Assembly: GCF_014201335.1 (NCBI RefSeq)
Contig: NZ_JACHEB010000005.1
Coordinates: 434,001-498,000 of the forward strand
DNA from: Tunturiibacter gelidiferens
GTDB lineage: Bacteria; Acidobacteriota; Terriglobia; Terriglobales; Acidobacteriaceae
Direction: 5' to 3'
Length of the DNA: 64,000 nucleotides
A model generated the notes under the pieces. It was not told the DNA's origin. It did not search any database and saw only the letters and a program-made list of their open reading frames with translations. Shown here piece after piece: positions 1 through 9,590 of this stretch (positions within the stretch are counted from its first letter, which is position 1; the number at the start of each line of letters is the position of its first letter). The translations under genes and the position numbers were made by a program.

Positions 1-328
1 AGCAAGGGAAATTTCCGAATATTGCCGAAACTTCTCTGACCGAAGAAAATACAAGAGGCCACTTCTTTCCATCTGAGGAGAAGGTTCAGAACCTACAACA
101 ATAGCTAAGGCTTGCGCAAGAAGCCTTTTAAAGAGCGCACCATTCCTGCATATGTTGTTTCTTAAATAGAGCCTGTATACGTAAGAATTGCCGGTCTTTT
201 GCTTTTCGTGAAAATTATCTGGTATTGTGGCCTCACGTCGGCGAGTCCGGGTTTCTCGCGCAATTGGGAAAGGACCATCTAGTCATGAACGAGATAGGGA
301 AGCACCGGGACGTGGGGCGTAGAGTCGC
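1..328. other. Left-edge intergenic region
   Basis: No reading frame here looks like a gene. The segment holds a terminator-like hairpin (listed separately) and the upstream region of the LacI gene. The sequence CGTGAAAATTATCTGG at about 207-222 resembles a palindrome found upstream of nagB, so it may be an operator for the LacI regulator. That is inference from similarity only. Confidence 0.5.
107..129 (+). terminator. Putative rho-independent terminator
   Basis: AAGGCTT (107-113) and AAGCCTT (121-127) are perfect inverted repeats with a 7-base loop, and the second arm runs into TTTT. It would end transcription of a gene lying off the left edge. Confidence 0.5.
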
Positions 329-1405
329 ATGACCGATGCGGTTTCAAGGAAGAGAAAATTCGGCCTGCGAGAGATTGCTTCTGCAGCGCAGGTAAGTATT
401 TCCACCGTTTCCCGGGTTCTGAATGGGAGCCACACCGTTGATGCTGGCATCCGCAAAAGCGTGCTTGCGGCCGCGGCCGATCTTGATGTCGACTTTTCTC
501 AGCGAAATAAAACCAAGGCTCTGGCAATTCTTCTCAGTAATCGGGTCAAGCACCACGCATTTCACTCCAGCGTCATTCTTGGAGCTGAGGCGATCTGTGC
601 TTCGCATAACTGGGAACTGATCTTCCAATCGCTGAATTACCCGGCAAATGTCCCCGGTAAGGATCTCCACTTGCCGAACGTCGTTCAACGGCGCGACATT
701 GTTCGTGGAGTGATTCTGGCGGGCACAAACTCCGCAAACCTTCTCGAGTTACTCACCTCAAAAGGTGTTCCTTTCGTGGTTTTCGGCAATAACTTGATGG
801 AAGAGGTCGAACATTCCAATTACGACGTAGTCTTCTCGGATGATATTCAGGGTGGGTCGGATGCTACCCGCTATCTCATAAGCCTGGGGCACCGCCATAT
901 CTGGTTCGTGGGCAATCTTCGTCTTCCCTGGTTCGCCCGGTGCTACGAGGGCTATCGGCGCGCAATGGAAGAAGCGCGCTTGCAGCCTCGCCACAGCACT
1001 ATCGATTCAGAAGACGAGACGGATATTGGCTATCTCGGGACAAAGTCATTATTAGCTAAAGGCGAACAGGTAACTGCTATCTTTGCGGGGAATGACCCAA
1101 CAGCACATGGTGTATATAAGGGGCTGCGCGATAGCGGCCTGGAGATTCCGGGCGACATCAGTGTGGTGGGTTGCGATGATACCGTTGGTTCCTGGTTGTA
1201 CCCCGCCTTGACGACGATCCGCGAGTTTCCTGAGCAGTTGGGCAAACAGATGGTGGAGTTGCTGCTGAACAGGATTGCCAATCCCGGTCAACACCGCCAG
1301 CAGGCAACTCTGCCCACCGAACTTATCAAGAGAGACTCATGCCGGGCGATTTCCGCTTCCGCAAATATTTCAGTAGTAGCCGCGTCACGCAAATCGAGGA
1401 GCTAG
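329..1405 (+). CDS. LacI family transcriptional regulator
   Basis: A DNA-binding sugar-responsive regulator of 358 residues, the usual length for the family. A LacI helix-turn-helix lies at residues about 13-33 (LREIASAAQVSISTVSRVLN), followed by a periplasmic-binding-protein-like effector domain with motifs such as FAGNDPTAHGVYKGL and the DISVVGCDDT strand. It sits at the head of an amino-sugar/galactoside cluster, with nagB convergent immediately downstream. By guilt of association it probably represses this cluster, and the ligand would be a sugar phosphate or free sugar. The ATG is taken as the start because the HTH begins soon after it; the ribosome binding site is weak. Confidence 0.92.
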   Translation: MTDAVSRKRKFGLREIASAAQVSISTVSRVLNGSHTVDAGIRKSVLAAAADLDVDFSQRNKTKALAILLSNRVKHHAFHSSVILGAEAICASHNWELIFQSLNYPANVPGKDLHLPNVVQRRDIVRGVILAGTNSANLLELLTSKGVPFVVFGNNLMEEVEHSNYDVVFSDDIQGGSDATRYLISLGHRHIWFVGNLRLPWFARCYEGYRRAMEEARLQPRHSTIDSEDETDIGYLGTKSLLAKGEQVTAIFAGNDPTAHGVYKGLRDSGLEIPGDISVVGCDDTVGSWLYPALTTIREFPEQLGKQMVELLLNRIANPGQHRQQATLPTELIKRDSCRAISASANISVVAASRKSRS

Positions 1406-1475
1406 AACCTCGATCGGCGTGACTGCGAATAAGTTGAGAGCGGTGGAACAAGCCTGATTGTATTGTTCGCTGTTG

Positions 1476-2276
1476 TTATCGGGAGAAAAGTACGTCGTCC
1501 AGTTCGCTGGCCGATTCCAAGTCTAAATATATTGTCGCATCCGGATGAGTGCGGAGGATCGTGGCGGGGCACTCCGTGGAGATGGCTTCTTCCAAGGCGC
1601 GGCGCACAATCATTGCTTTGCGTAAACCAGGAACCGATACGATCAGCTTTGGGACGCGCAGCAGCGTTGGAATCGTAAGTGTTATCGCGTGGTCCGGAAC
1701 CTGCTCCACACTGGAAAACCATCCCTCTGCCATCTGCTGCTGGCGGCAGAGGGCGTCGAGCAGAACAATCTTGGCATCGAGAGGATCGGTGAAATCTGCC
1801 ACCGGGGGATCGTTGAAGGCAAGGTGGCCATTTTCTCCAATACCAAGAAAGCATACCTGCGGGTCGGCGAGCCGAAGCTTGGCGGCATAGTTCCGGCTTG
1901 TCTGCTCCGGATCCGGCGCGCTTCCATCAATTTCAAAAAACTCTTTCATGCTCACCTTGCCCGTCAATCTTTCGCGGAGATAGCGGCGGAAAGAGGCAGG
2001 ATGATCCGCGGACAGATTCACATATTCATCCATATGAAAGCCGCGAATCTGATCCCAGGGTATATCTGGAAGGCGCGTGAGCTCATTGAGAATCTCAAAC
2101 TGCGAGGCACCGGTCGCAAATATAACTCCTATCGAGTTATGAGCCTTCGCTAACTCGATCAACGCTTTGCTCGCAGCCCGCGCAGCAGCCGCACCGGCTG
2201 CGTAACGGTCGGGATGAACTTCGACCGTTGCCGTTCCAACCTGGTAATACTTTGCCGGGATACTTGCTTCAGTCAA
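1476..2276 (-). CDS. nagB: Glucosamine-6-phosphate deaminase
   Basis: Cytoplasmic enzyme that converts glucosamine-6-phosphate to fructose-6-phosphate and ammonia. It has 266 residues, normal for NagB. Visible motifs are the phosphate loop ATGAS (55-59), HMDEY (81-85) carrying the catalytic Asp, and GIGENGHLAFNDPP (145-158) carrying the ring-opening His. The residue matching E. coli Asp141 is Asn here and Glu148 is Asp; I recall this variant motif from NagB homologues of related phyla. The start is a TTG preceded by AAGGAG with about 6 bases of spacing. It is convergent with the LacI gene and on the same strand as agaS, but a 400 bp gap implies its own promoter. Confidence 0.9.
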   Translation of the reverse strand: MTEASIPAKYYQVGTATVEVHPDRYAAGAAAARAASKALIELAKAHNSIGVIFATGASQFEILNELTRLPDIPWDQIRGFHMDEYVNLSADHPASFRRYLRERLTGKVSMKEFFEIDGSAPDPEQTSRNYAAKLRLADPQVCFLGIGENGHLAFNDPPVADFTDPLDAKIVLLDALCRQQQMAEGWFSSVEQVPDHAITLTIPTLLRVPKLIVSVPGLRKAMIVRRALEEAISTECPATILRTHPDATIYLDLESASELDDVLFSR

Positions 2277-2679
2277 CCTTGACTCCTTGGTGAGTGAGTA
2301 AGTGCGGAAATGTCATGGAACGGCACGGGCTTAAACCGGCACTGAACCCCGATACGAAGGGAGCGTCAAAAGACTCTTCACCATGAATACGTTTGAGCGG
2401 CGCATTTTGTCAAGAAAATTTTCACAAAAATAAGCTGGATTTTCTCGCCTAATGTCATCTATAGACTGCAACATTCTGTGTTTCCGAGATGAAACCGTCA
2501 TCGGCGATGAAGACGAGACAGCAATCTGTAGGGACTAGGGGGATATTCGTGTAGGAGAGCAGACTTGCCTGGATTGGATATCAATTAGGCGGTTCTCTCG
2601 CGCAAACCCAACGGACTCATGGTCCAGTTCTTGCGCGGCAAGCTATGCATTTACTCGACGTCCAGAGGTCGGCGAACTT
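2277..2679. promoter_or_regulatory. nagB upstream region with AT-rich palindrome
   Basis: This 403 bp gap between nagB and the agaS stop has no convincing gene. It contains the perfect palindrome GAAAATTTTC at 2414-2423, set in TGTGAAAATTTTCTTGAC on the minus strand. The half GAAAATT also occurs at 210-216 (before lacI), 3839-3845 (before agaS) and 4249-4255 (before the alpha-galactosidase). A LacI operator role is inference. Confidence 0.35.
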
Positions 2680-3798
2680 CTATCTTGTCGAGGATGCTTC
2701 GTGATAAATATTCACACCTTGAACCACCCGGTTGATGACCCCGTCCGGGCTGGGGTTATCGGGATTTAACCCGATACGCAAACTCAGATAATAGCCGAGA
2801 AGTTGTGGGCCAAGTATCTCAAACGGAGTACGCAAATCGTCGTTCGCTTCAGGAGCGATGGAGGGGATGACTTCGTCGAATAGATCCCCTCCATCGCGGG
2901 GATCGACGATTCCGACCAGGTATCCAATCTTTTTTGTGCGAAGTTCACGAATGAGGTCCACTTCGTAGCGGCGCCGGACCGGATCGCTGGATAGCAGGCA
3001 CATCACCAACGTGTCGCGTTTCACAAAGGACATAGGACCATGACGAAGCCCAAGGTATGTTTCGGAGACCACAGGAAAGGCCCCGGCAGTCATCTCCAGG
3101 GTTTTGAGTCCCGCTTCCCGGCCCCAGCCAAGCAACGGTGGGGAGGACAACATCACGATCCGGTCTTGTACGCGATCTGCCACAAGCCGGCAGACGCGAT
3201 CGATCTCGGGCAGCAATGCGGCGGCGCGTTTGCTGAAAGCTTCAACTGCTGCCGGTACAGAATCAGGTTGCGCCAGAGCTAGTCCGGCAAGAACGAGATT
3301 GGAAAACGCGCTGGTCATCACGAGGCTTTGGTCATTCGTCCGCGGATCAAGCACAATGAGTCCATCCAGGCCCGAGTAAGACAAGGCTCCATCTTCATTG
3401 CAGACAATTGCAAACTGTAGAACGTCTGGCCTCATCGCTCGAATTCGCTCCACGACAGCGACGCTTTCTGGACTGTTGCCCGACCGAGCCAATGAGATTA
3501 CTGCCCCCACGTTCGCCAGGTGACGATCCGAATCCAATAGAAAGTCAGTCGTAGGAATGGCCGATGCGTTATGCCAAGCCGCCGCAACCGCGCTGGCCGC
3601 GTAGGCAGATGTTCCCGCTCCGGTCACAAGGATGCCTGCATTGCAAAGCTTGGCCGGCAGTTGCAGTTTTTCGGATGCTAAGAGAACGCGTTCAAGCGTG
3701 GTGGGCCAAAGGAGGGGCTGTCGAAGAATCTCCGGGAGGGTGTATATGGGGGTGCCGTGGGTGTTGCTCTCTACGTGCACGCTGGAAAGCTCTGCCAT
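2680..3798 (-). CDS. agaS: AgaS-type SIS domain isomerase/deaminase
   Basis: Belongs to the AgaS group of SIS proteins, which act on galactosamine-6-phosphate and give tagatose-6-phosphate and ammonia. The N-terminal segment YTLPEILRQPLLWPTTLE is typical. The first SIS domain carries GAGTSAYAA and SLARSGNSPE; the second contains LGLRHGPMSFV; the end reads NPDNPSPDGVINRVVQGV, a hallmark of the group. I start at the ATG of MAELSS (3798) because GGAG lies 6 bases upstream; the frame remains open 13 codons further. Together with NagB and the PfkB-GatZ protein it supports an N-acetylgalactosamine or galactosamine route. No AgaA deacetylase is visible in the window. Confidence 0.88.
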   Translation of the reverse strand: MAELSSVHVESNTHGTPIYTLPEILRQPLLWPTTLERVLLASEKLQLPAKLCNAGILVTGAGTSAYAASAVAAAWHNASAIPTTDFLLDSDRHLANVGAVISLARSGNSPESVAVVERIRAMRPDVLQFAIVCNEDGALSYSGLDGLIVLDPRTNDQSLVMTSAFSNLVLAGLALAQPDSVPAAVEAFSKRAAALLPEIDRVCRLVADRVQDRIVMLSSPPLLGWGREAGLKTLEMTAGAFPVVSETYLGLRHGPMSFVKRDTLVMCLLSSDPVRRRYEVDLIRELRTKKIGYLVGIVDPRDGGDLFDEVIPSIAPEANDDLRTPFEILGPQLLGYYLSLRIGLNPDNPSPDGVINRVVQGVNIYHEASSTR

Positions 3799-3919
3799 GT
3801 AAAACTCCATTCCTTGGCCCAGACAACTTAAAAGCACCGAAAATTATGTTTTGGCGCAAATAAATCGAAGTCGAAGCCTTACGTAAGAATATATGGGCAT
3901 TGCGCAACCGTCAATACTT

Positions 3920-4099
3920 TCACTTTGCGCTTTTCGAAACCACGACTACGACTCCCAGCTCGGAAATGGTCCATCGCAAATCCGACAGGTTCGCGTGCTC
4001 AACTACCCCGTTCCCGCCAGCAGAGGCAATCGTGCTGGAGGAGATCTTGGGTGCCCTAAGAGCTTGTCCAAAAAATATGTTGAAGGTCACAGTATTCAT
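3920..4099 (-). CDS. Possible small ORF, 59 residues
   Basis: The frame opens with ATG preceded by a very strong Shine-Dalgarno (GGAAGGAGG, 8 bases before the ATG) and codes for a peptide starting MNTVTFNIFFGQAL and ending in a hydrophobic GVVVVVSKSAK. I recognise no family. It lies in the divergent region between agaS and the alpha-galactosidase, where little else looks coding. It could be a real small protein or leader, a decayed gene, or chance. The strong ribosome binding site is the only solid support. Confidence 0.3.
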   Translation of the reverse strand: MNTVTFNIFFGQALRAPKISSSTIASAGGNGVVEHANLSDLRWTISELGVVVVVSKSAK

Positions 4100-4164
4100 C
4101 AGGCGTTCCTCCTTCCTGCCGAACGGCGAATCGGCCGACCATACCAGGGGGCGCAAAATCTCGA

Positions 4165-4193
4165 TTGACACAAAAGTATTCAATTCGTAATAT
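4165..4193 (+). promoter_or_regulatory. Sigma70-type promoter before alpha-galactosidase
   Basis: TTGACA (4165-4170) and TAATAT (4188-4193) are separated by exactly 17 bases, an almost ideal vegetative promoter on the plus strand. Transcription would start near 4200, leaving a leader of roughly 285 bases before the alpha-galactosidase start. That leader has no recognised riboswitch, but a GAAAATTGACAC box at 4249-4260 could be an operator. Confidence 0.55.
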
Positions 4194-4485
4194 AGCGAAA
4201 CATGAAAACGACACAATTTGGTATATATGATCAGAATTGAAACAGTACGAAAATTGACACGACGTGCTTGACTCAGGCTGACAAGGCGCGTCAGAGCTGT
4301 TCAATTCTTGCAACTGTCGATGAAAGCTTTTGAGGGCCGAGGAGCTTTGGCTATTTATTTAATAGTCCCTGGGGATGTTGGGCATTTAACTCGCCGCTTC
4401 CCGTCCTTGGAGCCCTGCTCGCAATGCCGGCAACGTCAATGCTGGCGCACCTTGTGATTTGTCTGCGAAGAACGAAGGAGTTCAA

Positions 4486-6999
4486 GTGAACCAATGGAAT
4501 AGCCGAAAAACGTGCGTGCTGCTTGTTGTGGCCGCGATGGCTCTTGGAAGCCAAGCGTATGCAAACATGCAGGAACAATCGACCGATCACAGCGGGCCAG
4601 GGGAATTGGCTTCGATCCAGGGGAAGGAGTTGTCGGTACGAATCAACGCAGACGGTTCATACTCTATCGTGCGGCCCGGAATTCCCGATCCAGTGCTGCG
4701 GTCTGGTGTGGAAGCGGACGTAGACGGCCGTGTGATGCAATCGTCGGCCTACCCGCAGCATAAGACGGCGCGGTCAGATTTTCACGATGAATTTGGTTCG
4801 GGAACGAAACTCACGGTTACGCATACCAGCCTTGCAGGTGCGCCCGATCTGGTGTGTACTTTCAAGCTGTATCACGATCAGGCGTGGGGCGAGATTGAAG
4901 TCAAAGTGGTTAACACCGCCAGCCAAACCATCTCTGTTCAGGCAATTCGCACTCTTCACGCAGCAGGCGGTCCGGTCATCAATCTGAATGGTCCCGCGTC
5001 GGCGGACCGCATCCTGTCGGACAGTTATAGTGAGGATCGGCCTCAACTCGCGATTCGCGACCTGGCTGAAGGTCCGCACGGAGTGCACAGAGCGGTGCAA
5101 AGCCAGCTCATTTTTAACCGGGACAGCGGCGAGAGCCTGTTCCTTGGCGCACTGACGTCCGACCGGCTCTTAACCATCTTCCATCTCAAAGAGCAACCGG
5201 CTGGCGGCGACACGAAGATTCTCTCGTATGAAGCAGTGGCAACGGGCACAACGGAGATCATGAAAGGTGAATCGCTCAGGCAATCGCCTGCCTCTCAGCA
5301 AGTAAGTCTGAGCCTTCCTGTTCACTCCGGAGATAGCCTTTCATCGGAGCGCCTCATGTTCTCTGTCGGCTCCGACTACCACGCGCAGTTGGAGCAGTAT
5401 GGGCGTGCGGCGGGATTGCTGCACAAGGCTCGAGTGAATACGCCGACGCCGATCGGATGGTGGAGTTGGACCGCGTATTACTTTGGTCTCAACCAGGGAG
5501 CCGCTGTTACAACAGCGCAATGGCTCAGCGAGAACCTGAAGCCCAGCGGGTATATCTACTACCAGATCGACGAAGGATACCAATACGCGCGCGGCGAGTA
5601 CACAACACCCGATGTCAACTTGTTTCCGCACGGATTGGAATATATTGGCGGAGAGGTACGGCGCAATGGCCTCATCTTTGGCCTCTGGACCGCCCCGTTC
5701 GAAGTCTCCGACCGCGCGTGGGTTTATCAGAACCACAAGGACTGGCTGCTGCACAACGCCGCGGGCGAGTTGATTCATATTGGTTATGTGACCGACCACA
5801 ACGATCCCCTGTATGTGCTGGATACGACCAACCCGGGAGCGCAGAACTATCTCAAGCAGACGTATAGCACGCTCCACGACTGGGGCGTTCGTTTTATCAA
5901 GATGGACTTTATGGATGACACGGCGGTCGAAGGGGCCTACCATCGTCCGAATACAACTGCCTTGGAAGCGCAGCGGATTGGCCTTGAGATCATCCGGAGC
6001 GCGGTTGGAGAAGACACGGTTCTGGATAAGGATGGCAGTCCAATGCTCAATCCTGTTGGGATCGTGGACGCGGGGCGCATCTCTCAGGACACCGGGCATA
6101 CATTCGATGCCAGCCGTGATGCTGCTTCCGGTATCGCAGCACGCTACTATATGAATCGCAATTTCTTTGTCGCGGATCCGGATGCGTTCACGGTCTCTTC
6201 TCAAACGGTCGATGATCACTCATGGCACGGAGGCCGGCATCCTCTCACGCACGACGAGGCAAAGGTATCGATCGCTCTGGCCGCTGTGTCAGGAGGCATG
6301 TTTGAGCTTGGTGACGACCTGCCTACCCTCGGATCGTCCCCGGAAAGATTGGCACTGGTAAAAAATACTGACCTGATCAATATGGCTCACCTGGGCCATT
6401 CGTCCATCCCCGCTGACCTGATGACTTATGAGCAGGCCGACAAGCAGCCCAGCGTCTTTCTGCTGAAGGAGGATAAGCGCCAGTCCATTCTTACCATTTT
6501 CAATTGGACAGAAGAGGAGCGCACGCGGTCCATAGATTTCAAGGCTCTCGGTTTGAAGGAGCCCAGTGCCTATCAGATCACGGAAGTGTTCGACGATAAA
6601 CCCTGCTGCGACGCTTCATCCGAAAAGATGAATCTTGTCGAGCCTCCGCATTCGGTTCGAATGTACAAACTGATCGACAAGGCTGTTGCTCCTGCGGCGC
6701 CCGCGTTTGAGGTGCATGCGGCAGCCTCAGCAAAAGCAGGAGAAACAATCGATTTCAGCGCCGAGGGAACGTCTGCGGAGGAGCCGGTGCTGACATACCA
6801 CTGGGATTTCGGCGATGGAGTTACGTTAGATGGGATGAAAGTGAAACACACCTACACCAAGTCCGGAGCATACAGTGTGCGGGTGACTGCGATGGGGATC
6901 GATGCCGTCGCAAACTCCAAGACGGTTGCGGTTTCGGTCTCTGGCACCATCCCCACACGGTTTGTGCCGGCGAATAAAAAGCGCCCAAGTGAACAATAG
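4486..6999 (+). CDS. Secreted alpha-galactosidase (GH27/GH36-like) with PKD domain
   Basis: Glycoside hydrolase of the melibiase clan that removes terminal alpha-linked galactose (or possibly alpha-GalNAc) from oligosaccharides. I use the GTG at 4486, preceded by AAGGAG with 5-base spacing, because it gives a clean signal peptide (NQWNSRKTCVLLVVAAMALG); the frame is open from a TTG at 4459. An N-terminal beta-sandwich precedes a TIM barrel with WWSWTAYYFGLNQ near residue 324, GLWTAPFEVSDR, and KMDFMDD near 471, where the first Asp is the likely nucleophile. A PKD domain (YHWDFGDG) occupies about 765-815. Its place next to agaS and the kinase-GatZ gene fits a galactoside-degrading role in the periplasm or outside the cell. 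Confidence 0.9.
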   Translation: MNQWNSRKTCVLLVVAAMALGSQAYANMQEQSTDHSGPGELASIQGKELSVRINADGSYSIVRPGIPDPVLRSGVEADVDGRVMQSSAYPQHKTARSDFHDEFGSGTKLTVTHTSLAGAPDLVCTFKLYHDQAWGEIEVKVVNTASQTISVQAIRTLHAAGGPVINLNGPASADRILSDSYSEDRPQLAIRDLAEGPHGVHRAVQSQLIFNRDSGESLFLGALTSDRLLTIFHLKEQPAGGDTKILSYEAVATGTTEIMKGESLRQSPASQQVSLSLPVHSGDSLSSERLMFSVGSDYHAQLEQYGRAAGLLHKARVNTPTPIGWWSWTAYYFGLNQGAAVTTAQWLSENLKPSGYIYYQIDEGYQYARGEYTTPDVNLFPHGLEYIGGEVRRNGLIFGLWTAPFEVSDRAWVYQNHKDWLLHNAAGELIHIGYVTDHNDPLYVLDTTNPGAQNYLKQTYSTLHDWGVRFIKMDFMDDTAVEGAYHRPNTTALEAQRIGLEIIRSAVGEDTVLDKDGSPMLNPVGIVDAGRISQDTGHTFDASRDAASGIAARYYMNRNFFVADPDAFTVSSQTVDDHSWHGGRHPLTHDEAKVSIALAAVSGGMFELGDDLPTLGSSPERLALVKNTDLINMAHLGHSSIPADLMTYEQADKQPSVFLLKEDKRQSILTIFNWTEEERTRSIDFKALGLKEPSAYQITEVFDDKPCCDASSEKMNLVEPPHSVRMYKLIDKAVAPAAPAFEVHAAASAKAGETIDFSAEGTSAEEPVLTYHWDFGDGVTLDGMKVKHTYTKSGAYSVRVTAMGIDAVANSKTVAVSVSGTIPTRFVPANKKRPSEQ

Positions 7000-7132
7000 G
7001 CATTCGTGCGGAATCTTGGACAGAGGTCCACAACACCAACAATCGAATCCTCGATGGGCGAGAATACCTGGGGCATCACGCTCGACGTGGTCTGCATCCG
7101 CAAAGAGCAACGCCTGTTCTAAGGCATAAACG

Positions 7133-9574
7133 ATGGAGAGTATGAACTCAACCGAAGTAGTAGGAAGCAGCCTGCAGAACGGCTCTTCGGAGCAACCGGA
7201 CGTTGCAATAGTCGGAGAGCTGAATCCCGATCTGATTGTCTACGGAGCGCCGCGCGAGCTGCCGGAAGAAAGGGAAGTGCTGGCCAGCGGCTTTACGCTT
7301 ACCCTCGGTAGTTCCTCGGCCATCCTCGCGCATAACCTGGCGCTGTTAGGCAGCAAGGTTACGTTCAGTTCGCGCGTGGGTGGGGATGCGTTGGGAGAGA
7401 TGTGTTGCCGCTGGCTGCAGGAAGCTGGCGTGCAGGTGGATCACGTGGTTCAGTCGGCCTCTGGAAGTAATACTGGGATCACCGTGATACTTCCTTTCGC
7501 AACTACTCGCCGGATACTCACTTACCCAGGTGCGATGTTTGAGATGGGAATCGACGATCTGGATCTGGACTATCTGGCAACGGCCAAACATTTTCACTTA
7601 TCCTCTCTTTTTCTGCATCGCAAGTTGTCACCCGATATCCCGGAGTTATTCAGAGAGATGAAAAGGCGCGGGTTGACCACTTCTCTCGATACGAACGATG
7701 ACCCTGAAGACAAGTGGGCCGGTGTGCTTGAGGACGTGCTGCCTCTGTTGGACGTGCTGTTGTGCACGGAGAGCGAGCTTGCCAAGATGGCCAAGGCTGA
7801 ACCCGCCGCCGAACGCATGTCTGCGAAGGTGCCGTTGCTGGTTGTGAAGCGAGGAGCGGCGGGGGCCTCTGCGTACTTCGAGGGGCGGCGCATTGACGTG
7901 CCTTCGCTTCGAGTGGAAGTGAAAGATTCAGTGGGCGCCGGCGACACGTTTGACGCTGGCTTCCTGCACAAATGGGTTCGGAAGGCTCCGCTGGAAACGT
8001 GTATCGCCTATGGAAATCTGGCCGGAGGCTTATCCGTCACGCGTTCCGGCGGCACGGAAGCCTTCTGTGACAGGACATACCGCGAAGGTTTTTTCCAACA
8101 ACATTGGCAGCAGGAAATGCTTGTTCCGCACAATTCGGGGATTCGATCCGGCGTTACGGTTGCAACTGAGCCGAGACCGGCCGCCGTCTCCAACGACAAG
8201 TTGTTTTCGCGTGTAGAACCTTCAATGGGGGACATTGCGCAAACGTCGAATATGACCTCTGCGTCTGAAAAATCCGCAGCGTCACGCAATTCAGTGGATG
8301 AGATGCGTCAGCTGCTGCGGGAGAACCGGGAAGGGAAGCGCCGAGGCATCTACTCGGTGTGCACTGCGAATCGCCTGGTGCTGGAGGCGGCATTTGCGCA
8401 GGCCGCACACGATGGAAGTTTGCTGCTCATTGAAGCGACATGCAACCAGGTCAATCAGGAGGGAGGCTACACCGGCATGGTGCCCGCTCAGTTTCGAGAC
8501 TACATTCATGCCATTGCCGAGGAGATGCATTTCCCCATTGGGCGAGTCGTCCTGGGTGGAGACCATCTTGGCCCCAATCCGTGGAAGGACGAGCCTGCCA
8601 GCGTTGCCATGGAGAAAGCTTGCATCATGGTTGCCGCGTATGCGGATGCGGGGTTCAGCAAGATTCACTTGGACGCCAGCATGGCCTGCGCCGATGATGC
8701 GACGCCTCTTGCCCCCCAGGAGATTGCAGAACGTGCCGCACGGTTATGCGAAGTTGCCGAAACTGCAACGCGCAACTCCGCGGCTCGCCCGGTCTACGTG
8801 ATCGGAACGGAGGTGCCTACTCCCGGCGGCGCAGTGGACGAAATGGAAATCGAAGTCACCTCAACGGAGAGCCTGCGGGAGACTCTGGAAGTCCACCGGC
8901 GAGCCTTCGAACGAAGGAACCTTCTGTCCGCCTGGGATCGGATCGTCGGCGTGGTTGTGCAGCCCGGCGTTGAGTTTGGCCACGACACTGTCGAGGACTA
9001 CCAGCCAGACAAGGCCTCGCAGCTCAGCGAATCCATTCTGCAGCAGGATGGAATTGTCTTCGAGGCACATTCGACGGACTATCAGACGGCGGAGTCACTT
9101 CGCCAACTTGTGAGTGGGCACTTTGGCATTCTAAAAGTCGGCCCTGAATTGAGCTTCGTAATGCGGGAAGCAATCTTCGGCCTGGCACGCATTGAGGAAG
9201 AGTGGATTGCCGATAAACGGCGCTCCAATCTGCGGGCAATCATCGAGCAGGTGATGCTTGACCATCCCGGAAACTGGAAAGGTTACTACCACGGCGATGA
9301 GCACCAGCAGCACATTGCCAGGGCCTATAGCCTGAGCGACCGGATCCGCTACTACTGGCCGAACGCCGAGATATCCAAGGCCCTTGCAGTTCTGCTCGAA
9401 AACCTTCGCGAACACCCCGCGCCCTTGCCTTTGCTCAGCCAATATCTTCCTCGGCAGGCGGAGGCAATTCGTGCTGGGACGATCAGCAACAATCCGGTCT
9501 CTATCATTCATGATAAGGTACGGGAGTCTCTGGCGCGCTACGCAGATGCTTGTGGGTTAGCGCTTCGTGGATGA
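7133..9574 (+). CDS. PfkB carbohydrate kinase fused to GatZ/KbaZ tagatose-bisphosphate aldolase subunit
   Basis: A two-domain protein of 813 residues. Residues about 24-330 form a PfkB/ribokinase-type sugar kinase, with VAIVGELNPDLI at the start and the anion-hole/catalytic motif DSVGAGDTFDAGF near 265-277. After a low-complexity linker (about 335-385), residues 390-813 match GatZ/KbaZ, the tagatose-1,6-bisphosphate aldolase non-catalytic subunit family, with IYSVCTANRLV, IEATCNQVNQEGGYTGM, GGDHLGPNPW and AGFSKIHLDAS. The domains would act on successive tagatose phosphate steps. The catalytic GatY/KbaY subunit is not in this window, and the role of GatZ proteins is itself debated. The start at 7133 has AAGG 8 bases upstream; ATG 7142 is an alternative. 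The stop overlaps or nearly abuts the permease gene, so they are probably co-transcribed. Confidence 0.88.
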   Translation: MESMNSTEVVGSSLQNGSSEQPDVAIVGELNPDLIVYGAPRELPEEREVLASGFTLTLGSSSAILAHNLALLGSKVTFSSRVGGDALGEMCCRWLQEAGVQVDHVVQSASGSNTGITVILPFATTRRILTYPGAMFEMGIDDLDLDYLATAKHFHLSSLFLHRKLSPDIPELFREMKRRGLTTSLDTNDDPEDKWAGVLEDVLPLLDVLLCTESELAKMAKAEPAAERMSAKVPLLVVKRGAAGASAYFEGRRIDVPSLRVEVKDSVGAGDTFDAGFLHKWVRKAPLETCIAYGNLAGGLSVTRSGGTEAFCDRTYREGFFQQHWQQEMLVPHNSGIRSGVTVATEPRPAAVSNDKLFSRVEPSMGDIAQTSNMTSASEKSAASRNSVDEMRQLLRENREGKRRGIYSVCTANRLVLEAAFAQAAHDGSLLLIEATCNQVNQEGGYTGMVPAQFRDYIHAIAEEMHFPIGRVVLGGDHLGPNPWKDEPASVAMEKACIMVAAYADAGFSKIHLDASMACADDATPLAPQEIAERAARLCEVAETATRNSAARPVYVIGTEVPTPGGAVDEMEIEVTSTESLRETLEVHRRAFERRNLLSAWDRIVGVVVQPGVEFGHDTVEDYQPDKASQLSESILQQDGIVFEAHSTDYQTAESLRQLVSGHFGILKVGPELSFVMREAIFGLARIEEEWIADKRRSNLRAIIEQVMLDHPGNWKGYYHGDEHQQHIARAYSLSDRIRYYWPNAEISKALAVLLENLREHPAPLPLLSQYLPRQAEAIRAGTISNNPVSIIHDKVRESLARYADACGLALRG

Positions 9575-9590
9575 CCGAGGATCCGCGCGT

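Noticed and set aside
5341..6219. 292-codon minus-strand frame inside the alpha-galactosidase
   Set aside because: Shadow of a well-conserved glycoside hydrolase on the plus strand; the antisense translation shows no domain.
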